Below are positions 17,163 through 24,960 of a stretch of 62,931 nucleotides of DNA, in pieces (position 1 is the first letter of the stretch; each line of letters opens with the position of its first letter). The DNA comes from Rhodococcus sp. (in: high G+C Gram-positive bacteria) (lineage in GTDB: Bacteria > Actinomycetota > Actinomycetes > Mycobacteriales > Mycobacteriaceae). A program made the position numbers and the translations under genes. Below the pieces are notes generated by a model that did no database searches, was not told where the DNA came from, and saw only the letters and a program-made list of their open reading frames with translations. The stretch covers positions 1 to 62,931 of the forward strand of contig NZ_JAHFVG010000033.1 in NCBI RefSeq assembly GCF_023264675.1, read 5' to 3'.

Positions 17163-18115
17163 GCGACGCGGCCGAGGGCAACGAGGTGACGTAGGTGGGC
17201 AGCGCCCTCGGACAGTGCCATGGTCTTGCCGAGAGGTGAGATGTCGGGCCACGGCTTGTACCACTTCATTCGGCTCGCAACCTCCCACACACTGATCTCG
17301 TCGGCGCCGAATGCCTCGTACAGGTGATCGAGCCGCTCCTGATGGTGTTCGATGAGTTCGCCCGCTCGGCCGGCAACGTCGTCGATCGGGAGGCCGTGGG
17401 CGCCGAGCCCACGGGTGACGGACATGGTCTGAACGCGTCGCAGCGAATCCATGAATTCGGCGAGCCCATCGCGTTCTTCCAGTGGGTAGACGAAGTTGCC
17501 GACGTGTGGTGTCGTTTTCTGCAAGACATGGTCGCCGGTGAACATCACGTCGGACTCGGGCAGGTAGAAGCACACGTGTCCGGGGGTATGCCCCGGCGTC
17601 GTGACCGCGCGAAGTCCTCGCCCTTTCAAGGCGATGACCTCGCCGTCGACGAGAACACGATCGGGCGTCGACTCCGAATCCATCGGGGCCTCGAGCTCCA
17701 ACGTTTGCCATGCCGCGATGTCCGCCTCGGGAGCGCCGGCGGCAAGGAGATTCTCTCGTTCCCTGGCGCGTCGTCGATCGCTCCGCGGAGCTGTCATCTC
17801 GGAGAACATGGCGTCGTCGGCTTGGTGCATGGCGATCCACGCGCCGGATGCGGCGCGTACTCGTCCGCACAATCCGGTGTGGTCGGGGTGAAAGTGCGTC
17901 AGCACCACGCCTTCGACGTCGGTAATGGAGTGTCCGATCGCCTCCAGACCGGAGGTCAGTCCGTTCCACGCGTTGTCGTCGTTCCAACCGGCGTCGACGA
18001 GAACGAGCCCGCCGGGGGACTCCATGGCATAGACCAGTGTGTGACCCAACGGGTTGTCGGTGATGGGGACAGGTATCTGGAAGATGCCGTCGCCGATTGC
18101 CGCTGCGTCGCTCAT
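17120..18115 (-). CDS. MBL-fold metallo-hydrolase
   Basis: Protein of 331 residues with the full metallo-beta-lactamase signature: THFHPDHTG (HxHxDH), then TPGHTPGH, then the GDHVL Asp, giving a dinuclear zinc or iron site. The C-terminal alpha-helical extension resembles the winged-helix LACTB2-type tail. Likely a hydrolase of thioesters, lactones or nucleic acid; the substrate is not readable. ATG at 18115 with GAGGTAG upstream. The 3' end overlaps the dinB stop on the other strand. Confidence 0.88.
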   Translation of the reverse strand: MSDAAAIGDGIFQIPVPITDNPLGHTLVYAMESPGGLVLVDAGWNDDNAWNGLTSGLEAIGHSITDVEGVVLTHFHPDHTGLCGRVRAASGAWIAMHQADDAMFSEMTAPRSDRRRARERENLLAAGAPEADIAAWQTLELEAPMDSESTPDRVLVDGEVIALKGRGLRAVTTPGHTPGHVCFYLPESDVMFTGDHVLQKTTPHVGNFVYPLEERDGLAEFMDSLRRVQTMSVTRGLGAHGLPIDDVAGRAGELIEHHQERLDHLYEAFGADEISVWEVASRMKWYKPWPDISPLGKTMALSEGAAHLRHLVALGRVAQVPGSSPALFAAV

Positions 18116-18207
18116 TGAACTACCTCGTTGCTTGTTCCAAGTAAAGAGTCTCGATCTCTCCATACTGGCCTCGCGGTCCAGGACACTCGCACCCGGGTCT
18201 CATACGG

Positions 18208-18615
18208 CTAGCGACGGCGCCATTCGATCGCCGGACACGTATCCATCACCATCGGGATGCCGGCAGCGATCGTTCGCTCGAATGCGGCCTCGTCGACGAC
18301 TCCCAGTTGAAACCACACTGCCTTGGCGCCGACGGCAACAGCCTCGTCGGCGAACCGGCCCGCGGACTCGGACCGGCGAAACACGTCGACGACGTCGATC
18401 GGGAACGGAACATCGGCAAGAGTGGCGTAGCCCTGTTCGCCGAGAACGGTCGGGGCACTCGGGTGGATCGGGACGATTCGTTTCCCTCGGCGCTGCAGCA
18501 ACGACGCGATCTCGAACGCGGTTCGGTGCGGATTACCGGACAGGCCGACCACAGCCCAGGTTTCGAGGTCGTCGAGCATCACGTCGACGGAGGTCGATTC
18601 CTGCCACGAGGTCAT
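18208..18615 (-). CDS. CoA-binding domain protein (YccU-like)
   Basis: Protein of 135 residues, the usual size for the single-domain CoA-binding family with a Rossmann fold. WAVVGLSGNPHRTAFEIA carries the nucleotide-binding turn, and VPIHPSA, FPIDVVDVFRR and PMVMDTCPAIEWRR complete the typical pattern. A role beyond CoA binding is not established. ATG start. Transcribed toward the MBL gene, 92 bp away. Confidence 0.88.
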   Translation of the reverse strand: MTSWQESTSVDVMLDDLETWAVVGLSGNPHRTAFEIASLLQRRGKRIVPIHPSAPTVLGEQGYATLADVPFPIDVVDVFRRSESAGRFADEAVAVGAKAVWFQLGVVDEAAFERTIAAGIPMVMDTCPAIEWRRR

Positions 18616-18625
18616 GACGGGTAAT

Positions 18626-19036
18626 TTACACCCGGTCGGTGCGGGAGGCCCGTGATCTCCATGCCGCCCAGGCTCCGGTACACCACAGTGCCCACAGGAT
18701 CAGCACAGGTTGGAACACGAGTCTGATTGCGCGTCCTGTATCGGAGTCGAGGCCGAAAGCATCTGTGTGGGTGAGATATTGCGAGATATTTCCCGGAAAT
18801 ACCGCGACAAAGAATGCGGCGACAACCCAACCGACCGCAACGCGTCGGCGAACAAGGAAGACGAGTGCAAGACCGAGCACGATCTCCACGACGCCCGATG
18901 CCAGAACGACGAAGTCCGCGTCCAGTGGTACCCACGTCGGGACCTGCGCCTGGAATGCGGACCGTGCCCAGAACAGGTGGCTCAGGCCCGCGAACACCAG
19001 GAATGCTCCGAGCAGAACACGAGCAATTGTCTTCAT
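18626..19036 (-). CDS. DoxX family membrane protein
   Basis: Protein of 136 residues with four hydrophobic segments: N-terminal ARVLLGAFLVFAGLSHL, then FVVLASGVVEIVLGLALVF, VGWVVAAFFVAVFPG, and a C-terminal LVFQPVLILWALW. This is the DoxX/DoxD-like topology. The stop codon lies 10 bases before the CoA-binding-protein start, so both may share a transcript. The longer in-frame extension to 19318 overlaps the oppositely oriented secreted protein and is not credited. Function is unknown; some relatives take part in redox stress. Confidence 0.8.
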   Translation of the reverse strand: MKTIARVLLGAFLVFAGLSHLFWARSAFQAQVPTWVPLDADFVVLASGVVEIVLGLALVFLVRRRVAVGWVVAAFFVAVFPGNISQYLTHTDAFGLDSDTGRAIRLVFQPVLILWALWCTGAWAAWRSRASRTDRV

Positions 19037-19151
19037 TCGGACGATGGTGCCGGAAGGGTGGGTGAGACCCACCCCTGGGGTCGGTATCGAGAAGACCGGG
19101 AAGCGACGAAAGTTGTACTTGTCCAGCCGAGCAGACCAAAGGAAACAACCG

Positions 19152-19439
19152 ATGAACCTTCGCCGCATCACTGCCACAGTCGCTTTCGCAGCATTCGCCG
19201 CCGGATCTGCGGCATCGGTCGCCCACGCCGTGCCGATCGATTCGGTGAACGGGCCGGCCAAGGGGTGCCCGATCGAACACACCGATTCCAATAACAACAC
19301 AACGGTGACATACGGCAAACCGGGAGATCACAACGGCGTACTGGTGTGCGGAGACGACGGCGAATGGTCCTTCGGTCGCAAGGCCGGGACCTACAACGGC
19401 CAGATGCAGGTGCCGATCCAGGGCGCTTCCCAGCGTTAG
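19152..19439 (+). CDS. Small secreted protein with two cysteines
   Basis: Protein of 95 residues that I do not recognise. A clear Sec signal peptide (RRITATVAFAAFAAGSAASVAHA, cleavage after about residue 26) leads to a mature part of about 70 residues with two Cys (GCPIEH and LVCGDDGEW), likely disulfide-bonded. ATG after AAACAACCG, weak ribosome site. Similar small exported proteins are common in mycolic-acid bacteria. Confidence 0.7.
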   Translation: MNLRRITATVAFAAFAAGSAASVAHAVPIDSVNGPAKGCPIEHTDSNNNTTVTYGKPGDHNGVLVCGDDGEWSFGRKAGTYNGQMQVPIQGASQR

Positions 19440-19445
19440 GCGGCG

Positions 19446-20615
19446 TCAGCGTACTGACGTCGGATCCGTGGAGTGCAATCGAGCAACGACCACTGCCCCC
19501 ACGGATCCGATGGCCAGAACCACTGCCGCGACGATGAATGCGACGGTGTACGAATCCCCGAGCGCGGGGGCTACTACGAGCGGCCCCACGACCTGCCCGA
19601 CACCGTAGACCGCGGTGAGGGTCGCGGCGGTCCGCCCGATCGGCAGACTTGCCGCCATGCTCAGGGTGAGCAATGTGATTCCCATGAACGTGCCGCCGAA
19701 CATGATCGCCGACACGATGGCGACAGCCGAATTCCCGGACAGGGCGGGCAGGAGGGCCGAAACCGTCTGAAGTACGAATGCCGCGGCCAGTGCGCGGTAG
19801 ACCTGTACCCGGCGCGCGACGGCCTGCCACAGGAATGTCGCCGGCAGTGCGGACAGGCCGACGACGATCCACACCGCGGGACCGATCGAAGAGTCGCCGT
19901 GTCCGCCTGCAGCGGCGACGAGGAACGTGCCGACGATGATGTAGCCGAGCCCCTCCATGAAGTAGACGCCGAGCAGCACCCGCCAGATCAGGCTTTCGCG
20001 TGTCGATGGACCAGCTTCGTTCGAGGACACCCTGCTTTCGGCGTGCACGTTCAGCGTCAGCGCCGGTGCGATCAGAGCGGCCGTCAGAATCGCCGAGGCG
20101 ATCCACAGTGCTTCCCACGAAAGATGAGGCGCAGCAACCAGTGTGAGAAGACCGGACGATGCGATGCCTGCGCCGACGCCGCCGAATGTGATTCCGGGGG
20201 ATGAACCGATCTGCCGTGCGACGGTGCTTGCGCAGGCGAGGAACACTGCCGCGCTGGCGAGCCCGGCGATCAAACGCAAAATCGAGAATGCGAACGTCGA
20301 ATCGACGAACGCCATTGACACCTCGCTGACGACGAGTACCGCTGCCCAGAGCCGAAATGTTGTGGTGCTGTTGAGTCCCGGGCGGAGTGTGAGCAACACT
20401 GCGCCCAGTAGATACCCGGCGTAGTTCGCCGTCGCGATGATGGCGCCGCTGCTGGGTGAAATACCTGCCGAATCGACCATGATCGGGAGGATGGGGGTGA
20501 AGACGAATCTGCCGACACCCATTGCTGCAGCCAGACCGGCTCCTGCTGCGACGGACACGCGTCGACCCTGTGACGAAGAATCCCCAAGTTCATTCACTCG
20601 GCTAACGGTACTCAC
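19446..20615 (-). CDS. YbfB/YjiJ-type MFS transporter
   Basis: Major facilitator protein of about 389 residues with around 12 membrane segments. The N-terminal GVGRFVFTPILP and the ANYAGYLLGA turn are typical of the YbfB/YjiJ subfamily, whose substrates are largely unknown. The GTG at 20615 is used, but the start is uncertain: GTG 20597 is also in frame, and the ATG at 20636 lies inside a palindrome. The stop is 6 bases from the convergent secreted-protein gene, with no visible terminator. Confidence 0.82.
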   Translation of the reverse strand: MSTVSRVNELGDSSSQGRRVSVAAGAGLAAAMGVGRFVFTPILPIMVDSAGISPSSGAIIATANYAGYLLGAVLLTLRPGLNSTTTFRLWAAVLVVSEVSMAFVDSTFAFSILRLIAGLASAAVFLACASTVARQIGSSPGITFGGVGAGIASSGLLTLVAAPHLSWEALWIASAILTAALIAPALTLNVHAESRVSSNEAGPSTRESLIWRVLLGVYFMEGLGYIIVGTFLVAAAGGHGDSSIGPAVWIVVGLSALPATFLWQAVARRVQVYRALAAAFVLQTVSALLPALSGNSAVAIVSAIMFGGTFMGITLLTLSMAASLPIGRTAATLTAVYGVGQVVGPLVVAPALGDSYTVAFIVAAVVLAIGSVGAVVVARLHSTDPTSVR

Positions 20616-20618
20616 CTC

Positions 20619-20662
20619 ATGTGCGCGCGAATACATAGCAGGCTATGGATTCGCGCACACAT
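20619..20662. repeat. Palindromic intergenic repeat, family B, copy 1
   Basis: Two 21-bp arms (20619-20639 and 20642-20662) with two mismatches and only 2 bases between them, centred on ATAGC/GCTAT with outer ATTCGCGC. It lies between the end of the VOC gene and the start of the MFS gene, so it probably ends the VOC transcript. A second copy is at 32112-32156. Confidence 0.8.
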
Positions 20663-20675
20663 GGCGCGGAGCGCC

Positions 20676-21083
20676 CTAGCCGGTGATGTTCACCAACCAG
20701 TTGATCCCGAACTTGTCCGTCAGCATGCCGAAGGTGTCGCCCCAGGGGGCCTTGTTCAACCCCATCGTGTTCTGGGCGCCGACGGCAAGTTTGTCCCAGT
20801 ATCCGGTCAACTCTGCTTCGTCGTCCCCGCTGAGCGAGACGGAGATGTTGTCGCCCACCTCGAGACTCATGCTGGCGGGGGTGTCCGCACCCATGATCGT
20901 CAGCCCGGTCGGCGACTCCAGTTGACCGTGCATGATCTGATCCTTCTCGGCGGGATTATCGGTGTTCCCGAAGTCGGCGAACGTATTGAGCAGTAGCTCG
21001 CCGCCGAAAACGCTGTGGTAGAACTCCATTGCTTCACGCGCGTTTCCACGGAAGTTGAGGTACGGGTTGAGTCGCGTGGCCAT
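20676..21083 (-). CDS. PhnB-like VOC family protein
   Basis: Protein of 135 residues of the PhnB/glyoxalase-like VOC fold. Typical stretches: LNPYLNFRGNAREAMEFYHSVFGGEL, DQIMHGQLE, and the C-terminal WGDTFGMLTDKFGINWLVN. It is often annotated as a 3-demethylubiquinone methyltransferase-like protein, but the activity is not proven. ATG start with GGAG close upstream. A family B palindrome follows the stop. Confidence 0.9.
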   Translation of the reverse strand: MATRLNPYLNFRGNAREAMEFYHSVFGGELLLNTFADFGNTDNPAEKDQIMHGQLESPTGLTIMGADTPASMSLEVGDNISVSLSGDDEAELTGYWDKLAVGAQNTMGLNKAPWGDTFGMLTDKFGINWLVNITG

Positions 21084-21152
21084 GATGTCTCCTTGTCGGC
21101 GGTGGGGCGACCATCGTAAGACGTCCCGACGCCCGAGCGTGCGAAATCGGGC

Positions 21153-22034
21153 TTACTCGGCGATGGACAGCAGCTGAAATGTTCGAACGCCGCCCGGCCG
21201 GCTCGCGTGACACGTCGTGGTGATCGGCTCGGACAGTCCTTGCTCCAACACCAGAACGATGTGCCGCCCGTCATCGTCGAGAGTGACGGTGAATTTCGGG
21301 CCGTCCTGTTCGACGGACACTGGATGCAACGTGTCGATTCGATTGTCGTGCAGGGATTCTCGTGCGTGATGCTGGGCTACCTGGACGACGGCAGGCAACG
21401 AACTTCTGCCTCGCAGGAACCGCGGCTCCAGAAGTCCTTTCTCATGCGCCGTCACGATCGACACCACGTCGGAATCGTCGACGTTGCCGTAATACAGCCC
21501 TTCGGGGAACACGATCATCGTCCCCGCGAACCGATCTCCTCCCAGATGCGAGCATTCCCAGGTGATCTCCGGATCGTGGTCTATCAGAGGAGGAAGGACA
21601 CGGCGACCACGGACCGCGCAGCACTGGTCGTGGCGGCCATGGGCGCAGACCGCCACGATCGGTCGGCGTGTCTTCGTACCGGTCGAGCCGTCCAGTGGGA
21701 GCGTCAGAATTTCTTCGGGTTCGCCGACTTCGCCCCACGAGATGCTTTCGTACCCCACGCGCGCGTCGACGACGGCCCACCTCCAGCGGCCTTCACCGCG
21801 TCTGCGCCCCGGCCGGCGGATGGCGAGCGTCCGCATCCCGGCAGCCTCGATGCGACGTACGATTCGTAGCCCGAGGTCGGAATCGAGAACTTTGTCGGCG
21901 TTCAGAAAGGCCGAGTGGCCCCACGGGCCGTCGATCTCGAGTAGAAACCAGTGAGTTCCGGGAGATCCTGTTCCCGTCAGTGCGTCGCCACGTTCACGAG
22001 CGGCGTCGCTGCAGGGCATCGAGGGGATCGTCAC
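21153..22034 (-). CDS. Sucrase/ferredoxin-like family protein
   Basis: Protein of 293 residues of the sucrase/ferredoxin-like (thioredoxin-fold, Fe-S) family, whose hallmark CAHGRHDQCCAVRG is visible near residues 149-162; with the N-terminal Cys it may bind an iron-sulfur cluster. ECSHLGGDRFAGTMIVFPEG is the other conserved stretch. Its ATG overlaps the stop of the cupin gene by 4 bases, so it is the third gene of the peptide-cupin unit. It may deliver electrons to the hydroxylase; that is inference. The stop lies 69 bp from the VOC gene start. Confidence 0.85.
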   Translation of the reverse strand: MTIPSMPCSDAARERGDALTGTGSPGTHWFLLEIDGPWGHSAFLNADKVLDSDLGLRIVRRIEAAGMRTLAIRRPGRRRGEGRWRWAVVDARVGYESISWGEVGEPEEILTLPLDGSTGTKTRRPIVAVCAHGRHDQCCAVRGRRVLPPLIDHDPEITWECSHLGGDRFAGTMIVFPEGLYYGNVDDSDVVSIVTAHEKGLLEPRFLRGRSSLPAVVQVAQHHARESLHDNRIDTLHPVSVEQDGPKFTVTLDDDGRHIVLVLEQGLSEPITTTCHASRPGGVRTFQLLSIAE

Positions 22035-23290
22035 GGTCCCGGGACCAACACGCCCTCGCGCAGGAGGCGTCGGGCTACGACGACGGCACTGGCGGCGTCG
22101 AGGCCGGCGAGATCCTCCAGGCGACAGGGCTTTCGAGTCTGCAGTTGGATGATCGATGCCGAAGCCTCGATGGGAAACGAGATGGTCTTGTCCTTCAACT
22201 CGAGATGAATCCGGCGCTCGTCGCTGCGTGTCCGGGCGATCAAACCCTGCCTCCAGCGGACACAGCTGTTCTCATCGAGGGAGTTCATGAAGGACACGGT
22301 GCGCAAGGGATTCACCGGCGCGGGACGGGTCACATCGGCGAAGCGTCGTCCCAATTTCTCGGCGATCCTGGCCCGCGCTGCCGGATCCAGCCGGAGTCGG
22401 TCGAGGGCTGCTGCGAGATCGTCGACGACGCGATCGACATGATGCAGCGCTGCGTCCGGATCAGCCGGATCGATACCCGCAGGCAACGGTTCGCGCAGAG
22501 CCGCGTCTTCCTGCAGCGTACCGAGGACAAGTTGGGCAACGTCGTATCGGCTGAACGACGCTACGCCGAGCGTGAGGTGAATGGTTGTGTCGCCCAACGC
22601 TTGCGCGGAATGTATCCATCCACGCGGCAGATAGAGCGCATCACCCGGCCGTAGCACCGTATCGAGTGCAGGCGCCTCGCGTGCTCGTTCCTCGACAGCG
22701 GTTCGGCGATCCGACCACGGCTGACTCGCCAGTGGATGCGTATGAACCGGAGGGTGCAGAATCCAGCGCTTCTCACCGCTGATCTGCACCACGAATACAT
22801 CGTGAACGTCGTAGTGCGGCGAGAAGCCTGTCGAGGATGCAGGTGTGATGTAGGCGTTGGCTTGCGCGGGATGGCCGAGGTCGTCGACGAGGTCGCGAAC
22901 GAAGTCGATCAGCGGTGGCCACAATCGGTGCAGGCCTTGCAAGACCAATGTGTGTCCGTCGGCGAATGCTGCCAGAACACCTGTCGAATCCAGCTGGTCT
23001 GCCATCTCCGCTCCGAAGCCTCCGGACGCGGTGAACTCGGACTTGTCGAGCAGGGCCCCGTCCTTGGCCATCCGAGCGAACGGAGTCCTCACTCCGCGGT
23101 GGGACACGAGCTCGTCCACGGCGACGGCCGTCAACAGGTCGTCGAACGTGGTGGGTAATTCTTCCGCCCGAGAAAGCAGTGGCCGTCGACCCCAGTATTC
23201 GTCGGCGAACGTAGCGTCGCCGACGGAGAGCAGACGACCTAGCGCGGACCGGAGATCCGATCCGCGCTGGTCAGCGTGCTGGTGGCTCAA
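22031..23290 (-). CDS. JmjC/cupin-type 2-oxoglutarate oxygenase (ROXA-like)
   Basis: Protein of 419 residues. The central cupin/JmjC domain holds the iron ligands HYDVHD (HxD) and the distal His in LPRGWIHSAQ, after the FSPHYDVHDVFVVQISGEKRW strand typical of ribosomal-oxygenase-like enzymes. These hydroxylate side chains such as His, Arg or Asn in proteins. A C-terminal winged-helix-like part follows. TTG start overlaps by 4 bases with the stop of the repeat peptide, and the end overlaps by 4 with the sucrase/ferredoxin gene. No ribosome site precedes the TTG, so translation is presumably coupled to the peptide. The peptide is its likely substrate. Confidence 0.85.
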   Translation of the reverse strand: MSHQHADQRGSDLRSALGRLLSVGDATFADEYWGRRPLLSRAEELPTTFDDLLTAVAVDELVSHRGVRTPFARMAKDGALLDKSEFTASGGFGAEMADQLDSTGVLAAFADGHTLVLQGLHRLWPPLIDFVRDLVDDLGHPAQANAYITPASSTGFSPHYDVHDVFVVQISGEKRWILHPPVHTHPLASQPWSDRRTAVEERAREAPALDTVLRPGDALYLPRGWIHSAQALGDTTIHLTLGVASFSRYDVAQLVLGTLQEDAALREPLPAGIDPADPDAALHHVDRVVDDLAAALDRLRLDPAARARIAEKLGRRFADVTRPAPVNPLRTVSFMNSLDENSCVRWRQGLIARTRSDERRIHLELKDKTISFPIEASASIIQLQTRKPCRLEDLAGLDAASAVVVARRLLREGVLVPGP

Positions 23291-23541
23291 GCCGTGCCGT
23301 CCGCACCGCCGTCGTGGCCGTTGGGGTTGGAGCCGCCGTCGGCAGGTCCTTCACCGGGACCTGCGGTGCCGTCCGCACCGCCGTCGTGGCCGTTCGGGTT
23401 GGAGCCGCCGTCGGCAGGTCCTTCACCGGGACCTGCGGTGCCGTCCGCACCGCCGTCGTGGCCGTTCGGGTTCGATCCGCCGTCGGCAGGTCCTTCGCCG
23501 CCTGAGCCGCTCGTTGTGATGTCGTCGTCGTTGATGCTCAT
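23287..23541 (-). CDS. Repeat-containing small peptide, putative RiPP precursor
   Basis: Peptide of 84 residues. A short leader-like N-terminus (MSINDDDITTSGSGG) is followed by three copies of a 24-residue unit, GPADGGSNPNGHDGGADGTA preceded by GPGE, very rich in Gly, Asp, Asn and His. It has no signal peptide. The DNA repeats are 72 bp long and almost identical (starts near 23294, 23366, 23438). ATG with AAAGG upstream. Its stop overlaps the start of a JmjC/cupin hydroxylase by 4 bases, which suggests multi-core modification at Asp, Asn or His. Not recognised as a known named RiPP class; the reading is inference. The upstream ATG or longer frame to 23616 was not used. Confidence 0.75.
   Translation of the reverse strand: MSINDDDITTSGSGGEGPADGGSNPNGHDGGADGTAGPGEGPADGGSNPNGHDGGADGTAGPGEGPADGGSNPNGHDGGADGTA
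23294..23509. repeat. Three 72-bp tandem repeats inside the peptide gene
   Basis: Units start at 23294, 23366 and 23438, nearly identical except for a few bases and the divergent last part of the third. They encode the 24-residue peptide units. Confidence 0.9.
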
Positions 23542-23589
23542 CGAATGCCTTTCGGTCGATGTAACTTCTGTGGGCGAGGGGGCTGCCCC

Positions 23590-23621
23590 GCCTGGTGAAG
23601 TGGATTGACGATTCACCAGGC
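23590..23621 (-). promoter_or_regulatory. Hairpin upstream of the peptide operon
   Basis: Perfect 10-bp stem (GCCTGGTGAA with TTCACCAGGC) around a 12-nt loop, 49 bases before the peptide start. It may be a leader structure, or terminate the preceding GGCT-like gene; in the gene direction it lacks a T tract. Confidence 0.5.
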
Positions 23622-23661
23622 TTTCAAACCACGATTTTCGACGGCATGTCAGTGGTCCGGC

Positions 23662-24258
23662 TCAGGCGACGGAGATGGTCGCCGATCGCGCGATGGCGTC
23701 GGCCAGATAGGTGTCGACGTCCACCTCGAAGGGTGAGGACTCCACGCCGCGTCTGATCGTGTTCAGGTATCGATCCACGGGATTTCCGCGTTCGCGCATC
23801 GTCGAGCTCGTGACGGTCACCGCGGGAGTGCCGTCGATATCGGGCAGGCGAAGGAGCGCGTCGTACTTGCCTCGGAAATTCTCGCCCCGATGGTCGATGT
23901 CGAGGATCGCGTAACGACCGATATCCACCGAAGACGGGGAGGGCGGACCGATCGCATCGACGGCATTCTCGACAGCCACGAGATGGGCGAACTGGCGATC
24001 CTCGATCAGGTACGCGTGTGCAATCGACTCACCGCTCCCTGCTTCGGGCGAGACGAACGCTGCCGATCCGGTCCACCGTTTCGAGACGCCGGCGAAGTAG
24101 AGCGCGTGATCGATCCACAGCCAGTGCTCATCGACCGGGAGCGCTGTCGACGGCGCCGCAGGGTGTGCGCCGAACGGACTCGACGCGTCCGAGCCGGTCA
24201 GGTAGCTGTGAAAACGTTCGGCCAGAAGATTGGACCCATAGGCGACGTACCAGACCAT
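23662..24258 (-). CDS. gamma-glutamylcyclotransferase-like protein
   Basis: Protein of 198 residues beginning WYVAYGSNL, the substrate-binding turn of GGCT/AIG2-like folds. The middle part (SIAHAYLIEDRQFAHLVAVE) also fits, where a Glu of the family would act as base. Family members cleave gamma-glutamyl peptides or have lost activity. ATG start. It lies 120 bp upstream of the peptide gene on the same strand, separated by a hairpin, so a link to that pathway is possible but unproven. Confidence 0.82.
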   Translation of the reverse strand: MVWYVAYGSNLLAERFHSYLTGSDASSPFGAHPAAPSTALPVDEHWLWIDHALYFAGVSKRWTGSAAFVSPEAGSGESIAHAYLIEDRQFAHLVAVENAVDAIGPPSPSSVDIGRYAILDIDHRGENFRGKYDALLRLPDIDGTPAVTVTSSTMRERGNPVDRYLNTIRRGVESSPFEVDVDTYLADAIARSATISVA

Positions 24259-24276
24259 GCTCAGACGGTATCCGAT

Positions 24277-24924
24277 TCAGCTCACCCAGCCGGCCCGGAA
24301 TGCGGAGAGCGCAGCTTCGACGCGGTTGCGGACACCTAGTTTGGTGAAGATGCCGGCGATGTGAGTCTTGACGGTGGTCTCGCTGAGGTAGAGCTGCTTC
24401 GAGATCGCCGAGGTGGTGGCGCCGGAAGCCATGATGCACAGCACCTCTCGCTCGCGGTCGGTCAACGAACTCAGTGCGGGAGGCACGACAGCGCGGGTGG
24501 AGGATGCAACGATCCGTCGGAGAGCGTCGGCGCTGAACAGTGTGTTTCCCGCGGCAACTGCACGAACTGCGAAATGGAAGGTCTCCGGAGCCTCGTCCTT
24601 GCTGACGAAGCTGTGCGCGCCTGCCGCGACTGCTTGGACGACGAGATCGTCGACGTCCATTGCCGTCATCGCGATGACGCGAGGCGGTTGCGGCATCGAC
24701 ATGACGTTCTTGGTGGCGTCGAGTCCGCCGACCCGTTTCATCTTCAGATCCATCAGCACGACATGGGGACGGAACGTCGCGATTGCCGTGGGTACTCGAT
24801 CACCGTCGTCGACGTCGGCGATCACCCGGATATCGTTGGTCGCCGCAAAGATGTCGGCGATGCCGCGTCTGACGAACGCGTCGTCATCGGCAACGAGAAC
24901 GGTGATGATGCTCGGCGAAGTCAT
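24277..24924 (-). CDS. NarL/LuxR-type response regulator
   Basis: Protein of 215 residues. Receiver domain with acidic pocket ADDD (12-15), phosphoacceptor Asp59 in VVLMDLKM, conserved Thr in AMTAMD and Lys in FVSKDE. The C-terminal LuxR helix-turn-helix has SSLTDREREVLCIMASG and SETTVKTHIAGIFTKLGVRNRVEA. It pairs with the histidine kinase whose gene ends 36 bp upstream on the same strand. Targets are unknown; the divergent DUF4352 gene is a candidate. Confidence 0.93.
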   Translation of the reverse strand: MTSPSIITVLVADDDAFVRRGIADIFAATNDIRVIADVDDGDRVPTAIATFRPHVVLMDLKMKRVGGLDATKNVMSMPQPPRVIAMTAMDVDDLVVQAVAAGAHSFVSKDEAPETFHFAVRAVAAGNTLFSADALRRIVASSTRAVVPPALSSLTDREREVLCIMASGATTSAISKQLYLSETTVKTHIAGIFTKLGVRNRVEAALSAFRAGWVS

Positions 24925-24960
24925 GATGTGCGCAGCCTACGACGGCCCACCGACACGGTC

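Noticed and set aside
18639..19151. Upstream extension of the small secreted protein into the DoxX gene region
   Set aside because: It overlaps DoxX on the other strand and hides the signal peptide, which begins at 19152.
23542..23616. Longer start of the repeat peptide at 23616
   Set aside because: The additional 25 residues begin at a weak start without a ribosome site and lie in a hairpin; ATG 23541 has AAAGG upstream.
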